DNA from: Planctomycetota bacterium
GTDB taxonomy: Bacteria > Planctomycetota > Phycisphaerae > Phycisphaerales > Phycisphaeraceae
Assembly: GCA_021413865.1 (NCBI GenBank)
Contig: JAIOPN010000052.1
Location: forward strand, 42,652-106,651
Length of the DNA: 64,000 nt
Direction of reading: 5' to 3'
The notes below the pieces were generated by a model. It was not told the origin of the DNA and made no database searches. It worked only from the letters and a program-made list of their open reading frames with translations. Made by a program: the position numbers and the translations under genes. Of this stretch, positions 23,960 to 33,154 are shown one piece after another. How positions within the stretch are numbered: the first letter of the stretch is position 1; the number at the start of each line of letters is the position of its first letter.

Positions 23960-24709
23960 ATGACCGCGGACGAATCGACGTGGGAAGGCTACCGCAAGAT
24001 CGATTTTGAGGTCGATGGCCGGGCCTGCTTTCTCGTGCTGCCCAGGAGCGCCGCGACCGGGAAACCCTGGATTTGGCGCACCGAGTTCTTCGGGCATGAG
24101 CCGCAGGCGGACCTGGCGCTGCTGGGGCGCGGGTTCCACGCGGCCTACATCGACATGCAGAACATGTACGGCGCGCCCGTGGCGATGGACCACATGGACG
24201 CCTTCTTCGGCCACGTCACGCGGGAACACGGGCTCTCATCACGGGTCGTGCTGGAAGGCTTCAGCCGCGGCGGCCTCTTCGCCTTCAACTGGGCGGCGCG
24301 CCGGCCGGCGAACACGGCCTGCATCTACGGCGACGCCCCGGTGTGCGACATCAGGAGCTGGCCCGCCGGCATGGGAAAGGGCCCCGGCTCGCCCGAGGAC
24401 TGGAAGCGCTGCGTGGCGATGTACGGCCTGAAAAGCAAGCAGGACGCGGCCCGCTTCCGCGGCAACCCGATCGACAACCTTGAACCCCTCGCCAAGGCGA
24501 AGGTGCCGGTCCTCATGATCTGCGGAGACGCGGACAAACCGGTGCCCTTCGAGGAGAACGCGGCGATCCTCGCAGAGCGCTACCGCGCACTCGGCGGTCC
24601 GGTCACGATGATCGTCAAGCCGGGCGTCGATCACCACCCGCACAGCCTCGTGGACCCCACGCCGATCGTGGATTTCATCCTGGACGCAGTGGCGGGGCGG
24701 GGTTCGTGA
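23960..24709 (+). CDS. Alpha/beta hydrolase
   Basis: 249 residues; the second of two adjacent ATGs (23957, 23960) is better placed after GGGAG. The nucleophile elbow is LEGFSRGGLFAFNWA (Ser about 102). The acid lies in ICGDADKPVPFEEN and the histidine in PGVDHHPHSL, giving a full triad in the usual order. The family includes peptidases, esterases and dienelactone-type hydrolases. Its place in the PhyH run suggests it acts on a product of those oxygenases, an inference from context only. Confidence 0.8.
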   Translation: MTADESTWEGYRKIDFEVDGRACFLVLPRSAATGKPWIWRTEFFGHEPQADLALLGRGFHAAYIDMQNMYGAPVAMDHMDAFFGHVTREHGLSSRVVLEGFSRGGLFAFNWAARRPANTACIYGDAPVCDIRSWPAGMGKGPGSPEDWKRCVAMYGLKSKQDAARFRGNPIDNLEPLAKAKVPVLMICGDADKPVPFEENAAILAERYRALGGPVTMIVKPGVDHHPHSLVDPTPIVDFILDAVAGRGS

Positions 24710-26571
24710 GGACCCAACTCTTTACGATGTGCTCTGCAACCATAACCTTTGGAGTTTCCGGCGGGCGATATCGCGGGTACAAGGGTCGGCTTGGCGAGCC
24801 AGCAACATAGCGACCCGTCATCCGTTCGCTGTCATCGGTGAGGACTCGGTAGCCCGAGGTTCTTATGAATCGTTATTACTATTCCGACGCCATTGCCGCA
24901 TTTCTTGAAAAGGGAGACGACGCAATCCTCGGCGCGCTGGTGACCAACAATAGCTTCCGCTTGGAAGCATCTCAGCGCAATGCCTGGCTAGAAGAGATCC
25001 GGATCTTGAAGACAGTTTTGAAGCCTTACCGCGGCCGAGGTGCCGTTTATTTTGAGTATTCGATTCCCCGTCTAGGCAAGCGGATCGATGTCGTTATCCT
25101 GATTGAGTCTGTGATTTTCGTTCTGGAATTTAAGGTCGGCGAAAAAGAGTTCACCTCGCACGCCGTCGATCAAGTGTATGACTACGCACTCGATCTCAAG
25201 AATTTTCACGAGTCAAGCCACAAACAACCTATCGCGCCGATTCTCATTGCTACAGAGGCCCAAGAAGTCGCTCGATGTGTGCCGGCCACGCCCCATAATG
25301 ACCACCTATTACTTCCGATCCAAAGCAACACGATTACACTGCCCGAAACAATCCGAGAAGTGCTGCGGTTTGTGAACGCGCCAACAATTGTCGCGAATCA
25401 GTGGGAATTGGGCCGATACCGCCCAACTCCTACAATAATCGAGGCCGCAACCTCGCTTTATAACGGCCACTCCGTCGCAGACATTTCCCGCAGTGATGCG
25501 AGTGCTATCAACCTGAGTCAAACGTCCAACGCCATCTCACAGATCATCCAATCCGCCAAAGCACGTTCGTACAAGGCCATATGCTTCGTGACGGGCGTTC
25601 CGGGAGCCGGGAAAACGCTGGTCGGGCTCGACATCGCCACCAAGCACATGGACAGAGAGAACGACCTGTACAGCGTCTTTCTCTCGGGCAATGGCCCTCT
25701 CGTTTCCATACTCCACGAAGCCTTGGCACGGGACAAAGTCCGGCACGAGAAAGAACAAGGGCGCAAGGCAAAGAAGGGTGCGGCGATGAGCGAAGTGAAA
25801 ACATTCATTCAGAATGTTCACCACTTCCGTGACGAGTGCCTCATCGATTTAACGCGGCCGCCCATCGAGCATGTAGCATTGTTTGATGAGGCGCAGCGGG
25901 CTTGGAACCGCGAGCAGACATCGAGCTTCATGCTACGCAAAAAGAAAAAAACCAACTTCAATCAATCCGAGCCTGAATTTCTCATCTCCTGCCTCGATCG
26001 TCATCCCAATTGGGCCGTCATTGTCTGTCTGGTCGGCGGCGGGCAGGAGATCAATACCGGTGAAGCGGGTATCAGTGAGTGGATCGAATCCCTCATCCGT
26101 GCCTTCCCCCACTGGCATGTTTACATCTCGTCACGTCTGACCGACAGCGAGTACGCGGCTGGCCACACGCTGGATCGCATCGCTTCCTGCTCGAACGTCG
26201 TACTAAAGGATGAGTTGCATCTCGCGGTTTCGATGCGGTCCTTCCGAGCCGAGCATGTCTCACTGCTCGTCAAACAATTGCTGGACCTTGATGCGGACGA
26301 AGCCCGCCGGACTTTGCGGCTAATCAGCAGGCATTACCCCATCGTCATCACACGTGATCTGCACAAAGCCAAGCTGTGGCTCAGACAACAAGCCCGTGGC
26401 TCTGAACGCTATGGGATTGTTGCTTCTTCTCAGGCCCAGCGGCTCAAGCCTCACGCGATCGACGTGCGGTCACCCATGGATCCCATCCATTGGTTTCTCG
26501 ACGGCAAAGAGGATGTGCGATCGTCGTACTACCTGGAAGATGTCGCAACTGAATTCCATGTCCAAGGCTTA

Positions 26572-27462
26572 GAGCCTCTAACAAAAAGACGCCTTGAGGG
26601 AATCGTGACAGATTTTGATGCAGCCCAGGATGAGGAACGCCTCGTGGATGTCGGCCCGGCGTTCGTACCGCACCCGCAGGCGGCGGTTCTGGTGCAGCCA
26701 GCTATGCGTCCGCTCCACCACCCATCTCGACACGCCCAGGCCGCTGCCGTGGGCGGTGTTGCGTCTGGCCAGCACCGGTTCGATCCCGCGCCGACGCAGC
26801 GCGTCGCGGTGCGGCCCCGAGTCGTAAGCGCGGTCGCCCTGCACGCGGTCGGGGCGTCGATGCGGCCGGCCCACCTTGCCCGGCACGGGCGGGATGGCGT
26901 CGATGATCGGCAGGAGCTGCGTTACGTCGTGCGCGTTGGCGGCCGTAACCGTCGCCGCCAGAGGGATGCCATGGGCGTCGGTCGCGATGTGGTGCTTCGA
27001 GCCGTTCTTGCGGCGATCCGTGGGGCTGGGTCCGGTCTGGGCCCCCCAAAAACCGCCCGCACCGACGAGCTGTCCACCACCGCCCGCGACCAGTCGATCT
27101 TGTCGGCCTCTCTCAATTTGCCCAGCAGCACCCGGTGCACCTTGGCCCACACCCCGGCCTCCTGCCAGTCGCGCAGGCGTCGCCAGCAGGTCATGCCGCT
27201 GCCGAAGCCCAGTTCGCGCGGCAATAGTTCCCAGGGGATGCCCGTCCGCAGCACGAAGAGGATGCCGCAGAGCACCGCGCGATTGTCCAGGGGCCTGCGT
27301 CCGGGGTATCGCCGGCGACGCTTCTTGGGCGGGGGCAGGATGGGCTCGATCAGTTCCCATAAGGAATTATCCAGGATCGGCTTGGCCATGGCTGAACCTC
27401 CGTGTTCAACCCTCGTGTCGGCCAACAACGCTAACCCGCTTCAGTCATTTTGTTAGAGGCTC
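26572..27462 (-). mobile_element. IS5-family insertion sequence, 891 bp
   Basis: The ends are perfect 15-bp inverted repeats (GAGCCTCTAACAAAA at both termini). The target TTA is duplicated (26569-26571 and 27463-27465). Removing the element with one TTA rejoins VQGL to ELDWACV in frame. The transposase is encoded on the minus strand in two overlapping frames, as in the IS427 group. Inverted repeats and target duplication are intact, suggesting a recent insertion. Confidence 0.95.
26578..27389 (-). CDS. IS5-family DDE transposase expressed through a -1 frameshift
   Basis: The first frame starts at 27389 ([20 protein letters not shown]) and would stop at 26922; the second frame runs to 26578. 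They join at TTTTTGGGGGG (minus strand; 27042-27052), where a -1 slip changes VFGGPRP to [15 protein letters not shown]. The fused product is about 270 residues. The DDE triad lies in [16 protein letters not shown] and WVVERTHSW, the last being the normal E-R motif of IS5. The frame arrangement is typical of the IS427 group. Confidence 0.9.
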
Positions 27463-27854
27463 TTAGAACTGGATTGGGCGTGCGTGACATGGGATGCGGA
27501 TTTCCGGCATACGCAGATGGGTTGGGAACACTGGTCGTTCTGCGGCGATCGCTGGAATCACATCAGAAAACCAGAACGTCAGATGTATCTCAAGAACGCA
27601 TACCGGGTCCTTCTCACGCGGGCGAGGCAAGGTATGGCCATTGTGGTTCCAAACGGAGACTCTACCGATCCAACACGCAAGGTCGCGTATTACGATCCAA
27701 CGTTTGATTATCTGCATCAGCTTGGATTTGAAATCATGTGAACACAGGGGACACTCGCTCCAATCAACCCGACAATCTACCGCCTGATTCTGCCTTGCAC
27801 CCCGTGCAGGGATAAACTCCCCACCAACGCAGCACACCCCACACCGAGAGTGCG

Positions 27855-29822
27855 ATGACCCAGAACTTCCCGAGCGTGTCGGTCAAGCCCTACAACGGCG
27901 CACCGACGATCCACATCGAGCAGCGGCCGGTCTTCCCACTCTTCCTCATGAGCGGGGCGAAGGCGATCGAGGGATTCAAGAAGCACGGGGGTTGCGACAT
28001 CCACCTCATTACGGAGTGTTTCTCGCTGGGGTGGGTCGGGATCGGCAAGCACGACTTCGCCGAGTTCGACGCGAAGATGCGGGCGATCCTCCGGGCCGAC
28101 CCCAAGGCGTACATCATGCCCCGGCTCTTCCTCGACGCCCCGGGCGACTGGCTCGACGCTTACCCGGACGACCGCGTCGCCTTCGCCGACCCGGCGGCCT
28201 ACCAGGAGCCCAACCAGTGGGCCGGCGCCAAGCACCCGAGCTGGGCGTCGCGCCGCTGGCGCGCCGACGCCTCGGACGCGCTGCGCCTGCTCCTGCGCCA
28301 CGCGAAGGAATCCGACTACACCGGTCGGATCATCGGCTGGCACGTCGGCTCGGGCATCTACGGCGAGTGGCACGTCTGGAGCGGCGTGCACTACCCCGAC
28401 ACCAGCCCGGTCTTCGTCGAGGCGTACCGCGAGTGGCTCGGGGCGAAATACCCGGGCGAGAAGCGCGAGCCTCGGTTGCCCAGCGTCGAGGACCGCCGCA
28501 AGGCATCGCTCGGGATGTTCCGCGACCCCGCGGAATGGCGCTGGCTGCTCGACCACGCGGAGTTTTTTCACCAGCACGGGGCGTCGGCGCTGGCGGAGTT
28601 CGCCCAGATCGTGCGCGAGGAGAGCGGCGGCCGGTCGATCGTGCTGGCGTTCAACGGCTACCTGCCGGACCTGGGCGTCGATGGCCACGAGATCGACCAC
28701 CGCGCCTTCGAGACGACGCTGCGCGACCCGAATGTCCACTGCTTCTCCGCCCCGCACACCTACCGCCGGCGGCTGCCCGGCGACGACGCGATGATCCGCG
28801 GTTACCTCGGCAGCGTCCGCGCCATGGGCAAGCTCTGGATCGACGAGGCGGACGACCGCACCAGCCTGTCGGACCCCTCGCCCTGGACGCACGTCAAAAC
28901 GATGGAAGAGAGCGTCGAGGTGCTCTGGCGGGCGTTCTCCCACGCGTTGACGCAGAACTGCGGCGTCTGGTTCATGGACATGGCCGGCATGGGCGACCAC
29001 CCGAGCTGGTACGACCACCGCTCCATCATCGAGGCACTCAACCAGATGCAGCGCATCGCGGACCACTCGATGACCAAACCGCGCACGCGCCCGACGCAGC
29101 TCGCGGTGGTCGCCAGCTTCAAGAACGCCTTCTACTGCACCGATCGCTCGTCCGGGCTGGACGGCATCACCGACACGCTCATCAGCGGGCAGCTCGCGGA
29201 GTTTTATAAGCTCGGTGCACCGTTCGATCTTTATCTCCTGCCCGAGCTCTTCGAGCCGACCGTGCCGCGATACGACGCCTACGCGTTCCTTGACACGTTC
29301 CACATGAACGACGCGGATTACGCGCGGGTGAAAAAGCTGCGCGACGCCGGCAAGACGCTGCTCTTTTTCTACGCCCCGGGCATCGTCTCCGACACGCACC
29401 TGTCGCTGAACCGCATGCGCGACCTCTTGGGCATGGAGGTCGAGGCGGTCGAGGCGATGACGATGCCGGACGGCAAGCGGCAGCATCCGGGCCTGCTCGT
29501 GCGCGGCGCGGCGGCGGGCGTGGTGCGGAAGAACAACGTGATCTGGAGCCCGGCCTCGCCGCTCGCCGCCGGCGAGATGCGGTCCTTTTTCCGCCCCGCC
29601 GGTGTACACATCTACCTCGACACGGATGACGTCCTCATGGTCGGCGGCGGGTACGTCGCGGTCCACGCCTCGGGCTCCGGTTCAAAAACCCTGCGCGGCC
29701 GACGGCCGACGACATGGATCAACGCCCGGACAGGTAAGACCCTCGCCAACGGTGCGGCCGAGGTCACGCTGCACCTGGAGCGCGGGCAGACGGTGCTGCT
29801 GGAGGTCGGGGATCACGCCTGA
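27855..29822 (+). CDS. GH42-like TIM-barrel glycosidase family protein
   Basis: 655 residues, no signal peptide. The first about 400 residues form a TIM barrel: RPVFPLFLMSGAKAIEGFKK, IIGWHVGSGIYGEWHVWSG and GKLWIDEADDRTSLSD. The Glu in GEW and the Glu in IDEAD are candidate acid/base and nucleophile at the ends of strands 4 and 7, as in clan A beta-galactosidases (GH42-like). The later part (DGITDTLISGQLAEFYKLG to FYAPGIVSDTHL) resembles the trimerisation domain of GH42. Substrate is unknown. It opens the sugar-catabolic half of the window. Confidence 0.6.
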   Translation: MTQNFPSVSVKPYNGAPTIHIEQRPVFPLFLMSGAKAIEGFKKHGGCDIHLITECFSLGWVGIGKHDFAEFDAKMRAILRADPKAYIMPRLFLDAPGDWLDAYPDDRVAFADPAAYQEPNQWAGAKHPSWASRRWRADASDALRLLLRHAKESDYTGRIIGWHVGSGIYGEWHVWSGVHYPDTSPVFVEAYREWLGAKYPGEKREPRLPSVEDRRKASLGMFRDPAEWRWLLDHAEFFHQHGASALAEFAQIVREESGGRSIVLAFNGYLPDLGVDGHEIDHRAFETTLRDPNVHCFSAPHTYRRRLPGDDAMIRGYLGSVRAMGKLWIDEADDRTSLSDPSPWTHVKTMEESVEVLWRAFSHALTQNCGVWFMDMAGMGDHPSWYDHRSIIEALNQMQRIADHSMTKPRTRPTQLAVVASFKNAFYCTDRSSGLDGITDTLISGQLAEFYKLGAPFDLYLLPELFEPTVPRYDAYAFLDTFHMNDADYARVKKLRDAGKTLLFFYAPGIVSDTHLSLNRMRDLLGMEVEAVEAMTMPDGKRQHPGLLVRGAAAGVVRKNNVIWSPASPLAAGEMRSFFRPAGVHIYLDTDDVLMVGGGYVAVHASGSGSKTLRGRRPTTWINARTGKTLANGAAEVTLHLERGQTVLLEVGDHA

Positions 29823-29868
29823 CAAAGAGCGAGGGTGCGTCCCGCCGCAGGAGCGGGATAATGAAGGC

Positions 29869-30387
29869 GTGACCACGCCGCAACCAACCGACGAAGCGCT
29901 ACTCCGCGACCAGATGGGACGTGTACCGCGCGGTGTCGTGGCCGTCGCGGCACGCTGCCCCGAGGGGCACCCGTGCGTCTTCACCACCTACCCGCTGCGC
30001 CGGAGCGGCGAGAAACTGGTTCCATTCCCCACGCTCTACTGGCTCTCGTGTCCACGACTCCGCGCACAGATCGCCCATCTGGAGCGTGACGGTGCCGTCG
30101 CCGCACTCACCGCCGAGTTGGCGAACGACCCGGCGCTGCGTGCAGCCCTCCACCGCGACCACGAAAAATACATCGCACAGCGCTGGGCCACGCTTACGGA
30201 CGAAGACCGGCTGCTCGTCACCGAGCGCGGCCTGCTGGACCACTTCCGCACGCGCGGCATCGGCGGCATGACCAGCCGCGCGGCGGTGAAATGCCTGCAC
30301 CTCCATCTGGCGCACCACCTGGCCGACGGGAATGCGCTGGGCGAGCTGGTCGTGCGGCGTTACGGCTTGAAGCGGTGCGGCGACTAA
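29869..30387 (+). CDS. DUF501-like protein
   Basis: 172 residues from a GTG at 29869; no ATG gives a complete domain. The pattern RGVVAVAARCPEGHPCVFTT, FPTLYWLSCPRLRAQIAHLE and RTRGIGGMTS agrees with the DUF501 family, which has a conserved cysteine in the 'PTLYWLTCP' motif. Function is unknown; in Actinobacteria and others it lies near exopolyphosphatase, which is not present here. The downstream neighbours are two small plus-strand genes. Confidence 0.7.
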   Translation: MTTPQPTDEALLRDQMGRVPRGVVAVAARCPEGHPCVFTTYPLRRSGEKLVPFPTLYWLSCPRLRAQIAHLERDGAVAALTAELANDPALRAALHRDHEKYIAQRWATLTDEDRLLVTERGLLDHFRTRGIGGMTSRAAVKCLHLHLAHHLADGNALGELVVRRYGLKRCGD

Positions 30388-30453
30388 ATGCCTAAAGTGA
30401 ATGGCAGCCCGCCCGGATCGACACGCGGCACAACCCACAGGCGAGACGCCGAC

Positions 30454-30699
30454 ATGGAAGACACCTCCAACCGATACACCGCCAAGGGACGACGCAGCGG
30501 CAAAGCGCCCGTGCCCAAGCCGATCAAGCATACCGTCAAGATCAACGACAACGGCGTGCAGTTCGACGTCTTCGCCTACCGCAAGCTGACCGAGCCGGAG
30601 GTCGCCGCTGCGATCAAGGACTGGCTGGGCAACCGCAAGATGAGCGAACTGGCCCCGTGGCGGACCTACAGGATTCAGCTCGAAGAGGATGAATCCTGA
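30454..30699 (+). CDS. Small hypothetical protein
   Basis: 81 residues from MEDTSNRYTAKGRRSGKAPV; an earlier in-frame ATG at 30388, directly after the previous stop, would add 22 low-quality residues. A basic N-terminus is followed by KINDNGVQFDVFAYRKLTEP, probably one small alpha/beta domain. Not recognised. It ends 14 nt before the GIY-YIG gene. Confidence 0.5.
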   Translation: MEDTSNRYTAKGRRSGKAPVPKPIKHTVKINDNGVQFDVFAYRKLTEPEVAAAIKDWLGNRKMSELAPWRTYRIQLEEDES

Positions 30700-30713
30700 A
30701 CCCGCCGACGCGC

Positions 30714-31001
30714 ATGACCCGCAAGGCCGCCCCATATCGCGTGTACCTGCTCCGCTGCGGTGACGGCTCGCTCTACTGTGGCATGACCAACGACTTGGCA
30801 CACCGCGTCGAGCAGCACCGGCGCGGCCGCGGCGGCCGATACACGCGGAGCCACCAGCCGGTGTCGCTGGTCTGGCGGTCCGGACCGGTGGCGACGCGCG
30901 GCGATGCACTACGGTTGGAGGCGAGGATCAAACGGCTCTCACGCGCGGAGAAGCTCCGGCTGATCACCGACGCCTCCCGGAAAAGAACACGGCCGCGCTG
31001 A
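30714..31001 (+). CDS. GIY-YIG nuclease (UPF0213/YhbQ-like)
   Basis: 95 residues. YRVYLLRCGDGSLYCGMTND contains the G-I-Y/Y-I-G counterpart (VYL...YCG) and is followed by AHRVEQHRRGRGGRYTRSH and ALRLEARIKRLSRAEKLRL, giving the catalytic Arg and Glu of the family. Such single-domain proteins act on branched or damaged DNA in other bacteria. The stop codon at 31001 lies inside the terminator hairpin 30987-31014. Confidence 0.85.
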   Translation: MTRKAAPYRVYLLRCGDGSLYCGMTNDLAHRVEQHRRGRGGRYTRSHQPVSLVWRSGPVATRGDALRLEARIKRLSRAEKLRLITDASRKRTRPR

Positions 31002-31014
31002 GGCGCGGCCGTGT
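30987..31014. terminator. Bidirectional terminator hairpin
   Basis: ACACGGCCGCGC pairs with GCGCGGCCGTGT around the loop TGAG. It lies between the convergent GIY-YIG gene and the lipoprotein gene (stop 31049). On the minus strand TTCTTTT follows, fitting a terminator for the lipoprotein. Confidence 0.75.
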
Positions 31015-31048
31015 CAGTTGTCTCATCATGTCTGGCGTGCGGATCGTC

Positions 31049-31600
31049 TTACTTGAACATCGACTCGGCCTTCTTGGCTTCCAGCAGGCTCTTGGCCTGG
31101 TTGATCTTCTCCACGAGCGAGGCGGGGAGCGAGCCCTTCATGCCGTCGAGCTGCTTGAGGCCGCTCTCCGCGAGGTCGGTCTTGTTGTCCTTGATGTACT
31201 GCATCACCTGTTCGAGCAGGGAGGTCGCCTTGGCGGTGGCGTCGGCGGGTGCCGCGGCGGTGCCGCTGGTGGTTGTGGCGGCCGGGGTGGTCGTGATGGC
31301 GGGGACGGCAGCCTTCGCGTCCTCGACGGCCTTCGTCGTGGCGGCCTTCGCGTCCTCGGTGGTCTTCGCGAGATCGGCGGCGGCCTTGTCCGCTGCGGCC
31401 TTGGTCTCTTCGAGCGCCTTTTCACCCGCGGCCTTCGCGTCGGCGGCGGCCTTGGCGGCGGCGTCGGAGATGTCACTACCGGTGGATGAAGTGGAGGGCG
31501 CGGGCGTGGGACGCGGTGCCGGCGGCGGGGTTGACTTGTCTTCACAGCCCACGAGCGTGAAGGCGGACAGGGCGACGATCAAAATCGTGTGACGGGTCAT
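31049..31600 (-). CDS. Ala/Lys-rich helical lipoprotein
   Basis: 183 residues. MTRHTILIVALSAFTLVGCE is a lipoprotein signal with lipobox L-V-G-C (Cys19). After a Pro-rich spacer, residues about 45-100 repeat the pattern A-A-x-x-A-K-A-A (AAADAKAAGEKALEETKAAA), an amphipathic helix reminiscent of LEA-type or apolipoprotein-like repeats. The C-terminal part (ATSLLEQVMQYIKDNKTDLA onward) is a separate helical domain. GAGGAG precedes the ATG by 8 nt. A stress or envelope role is conceivable but not shown. Confidence 0.75.
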   Translation of the reverse strand: MTRHTILIVALSAFTLVGCEDKSTPPPAPRPTPAPSTSSTGSDISDAAAKAAADAKAAGEKALEETKAAADKAAADLAKTTEDAKAATTKAVEDAKAAVPAITTTPAATTTSGTAAAPADATAKATSLLEQVMQYIKDNKTDLAESGLKQLDGMKGSLPASLVEKINQAKSLLEAKKAESMFK

Positions 31601-31702
31601 GGGGTAGCTCCTCTGATGGTTAGCGGTGCCTGATCGGTTGCGGTGCGACCTTACATGATACGCGGCCTTCCCCTTGGAGAGAACGCCACCACGCGGTATC
31701 CG

Positions 31703-32128
31703 TCAGATGCCCGACTGCAGCGCTTGCGCCCACGCGGCGATCGAGGCCTTGTAGCCCTCGGGCATGCGGAGCGCTCCGACCTCGGCGAGAGGGAACCAGC
31801 GGAGCTGCTTGTGCTCGTGGCTCAGCACCGCCTCGGTCTCGCGGGCCTCGGCGCAGCCGTAGGTGATGATGAGCACGCGCACGCCGGGGGCGATGGTGTA
31901 TACCCACGAGTCCAGAAGACGGGTCGGCTCGACGCGGAGCCGCAGCTCCTCGGCGATCTCGCGCGCGACGCAGCCCGCCGGCGGCTCGTCGGGTTCGAGC
32001 TTGCCGCCGGGGAGTTCCCACTCGTCGCGCTCGTTTTTCAGGAGAACGACACGACCGCCGCGGATGATGACCCCCTTGACCGAGACGGGGAACCGGTACG
32101 CCTCGTTGTCGCGCGGGGTGTTGCTCAT
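31703..32128 (-). CDS. Nudix hydrolase
   Basis: 141 residues from MSNTPRDNEAYRFPVSVKGV. The Nudix box is complete: GKLEPDEPPAGCVAREIAEE (G-x5-E-x7-R-E-I-A-E-E). The strand before it reads VVLLKNERDEWELPG. It should hydrolyse a nucleoside diphosphate derivative; which one cannot be told. It diverges from the esterase at 32245. Confidence 0.9.
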   Translation of the reverse strand: MSNTPRDNEAYRFPVSVKGVIIRGGRVVLLKNERDEWELPGGKLEPDEPPAGCVAREIAEELRLRVEPTRLLDSWVYTIAPGVRVLIITYGCAEARETEAVLSHEHKQLRWFPLAEVGALRMPEGYKASIAAWAQALQSGI

Positions 32129-32244
32129 GAATGACCTGCTCCAATCTGAATCCGCCCGCCATGATCGTACCTCCACCGAGCGGCGCACCGGGCCGATTTG
32201 TCTGGCGGCGCACGGCGTGTACGCTGGGGGGCCAAGGATCAACC

Positions 32245-33099
32245 ATGGCCGAATCACACGTGATCAATCTCTGGCCCGAGGGCTCCAAACAGATCGCCTC
32301 CCCCGCCCCCGCAGAAAAACCGTCGCCGGGCTGGCAGCCCAACCCCGGCCGCCCGAAGCTCGACCTCTACCCACCGACGCAATCGATCTGGAGCGGGACG
32401 AAGAAGCGCGGCTGCGTCATCATCTGCCCGGGCGGCGGGTACGGCGGGCTGGCGAACCACGAGGGCGAGCCGTTCGCACGGCTCTTCGCCATGCACGGGC
32501 TCTACGCGGCGGTGCTGACGTATCGCGTCTCGCCAAACCGTTTCCCCGCGCCGTACAACGACGCCTGCCGTGCCATCCGCATCATCCGGTCCCGCGCGGA
32601 GGAGCTGGGCATCGACCCGCAGCGCATCGCCATCATGGGCTTCAGCGCCGGCGGGCACCTCGCCTCCACCGTCGCCACGCAGCCCACGCTCCACGTCGAG
32701 CCCGATGACGACCTGGCCCCGAGCGTCTCCGCACGGCCGGACCGCGTCATCCTGGGCTACCCCGTGGTCTCCTTCGTCACCCGCTACCACGCCGGCTCGG
32801 CCGCCAACCTACTCGGGCCCGACCCGAGCCTCGAGCGGCGCACACGGTTCTCCAACGAGCTGCACGTCACCAAAAACAACCCGCCCGCCTTCATCTTCCA
32901 CACCGGTGACGACGCGGCCGTGCCCGTCGAGAACGCCCTGATGTTCGCCTCCGCCTACGCCCGGGAACAGGTTCCCTGTGAGCTGCACATCTACCCCACC
33001 GGCCCGCACGGCGTGGGCATGGCGCTGGGGAACCCGGCGCTGCGCTCCTGGACGGGCCTGCTGATCGACTGGCTCCAGGATTGGATCACGGGCGTTTGA
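32245..33099 (+). CDS. Alpha/beta hydrolase, acetylesterase (BD-FAE-like)
   Basis: 284 residues from MAESHVINLWPEGSKQ. CVIICPGGGYGGLANHEGEP has the oxyanion-hole G-G-G-Y; IMGFSAGGHLAS is the nucleophile elbow; FHTGDDAAVPVENAL holds the acid; YPTGPHGVGMAL holds the histidine. This is the usual layout of xylan and pectin acetylesterases of planctomycetes and Bacteroidetes. No signal peptide is seen, so it is cytoplasmic or differently exported. It is followed by a sugar isomerase after 55 nt, suggesting joint use of acetylated sugars. Confidence 0.85.
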   Translation: MAESHVINLWPEGSKQIASPAPAEKPSPGWQPNPGRPKLDLYPPTQSIWSGTKKRGCVIICPGGGYGGLANHEGEPFARLFAMHGLYAAVLTYRVSPNRFPAPYNDACRAIRIIRSRAEELGIDPQRIAIMGFSAGGHLASTVATQPTLHVEPDDDLAPSVSARPDRVILGYPVVSFVTRYHAGSAANLLGPDPSLERRTRFSNELHVTKNNPPAFIFHTGDDAAVPVENALMFASAYAREQVPCELHIYPTGPHGVGMALGNPALRSWTGLLIDWLQDWITGV

Positions 33100-33154
33100 G
33101 CCGATTTCATCCGACGCCTGCGTCTTGCAATAACCAACCCACGAAGGACCCCCC

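Larger units (their letters stand above)
24865..27741 (+). pseudogene. PD-(D/E)XK nuclease-DUF2075 helicase, split by an IS
   Basis: The gene occupies 24865-26571 and 27466-27741; together they encode 660 residues. The N-terminus has [20 protein letters not shown], a PD-(D/E)XK pattern (Asp75, Glu88-x-Lys90). The P-loop GVPGAGKT is at 244-251 and the Walker [10 protein letters not shown] at 336-344, typical of DUF2075/schlafen-group SF1-like helicases. The C-terminal piece contains LDWACVTWDADFRHTQMGW and YRVLLTRARQGMAIVVPNG, the UvrD-like motifs V/VI. GC is lower than in flanking genes. Nuclease plus helicase in a mobile-rich region suggests an anti-phage or DNA-processing role, now disrupted. 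Confidence 0.85.

Noticed and set aside
27777..29666. Minus-strand frame opposite the GH42-like gene
   Set aside because: Shadow without motifs; the plus strand encodes a coherent TIM barrel.
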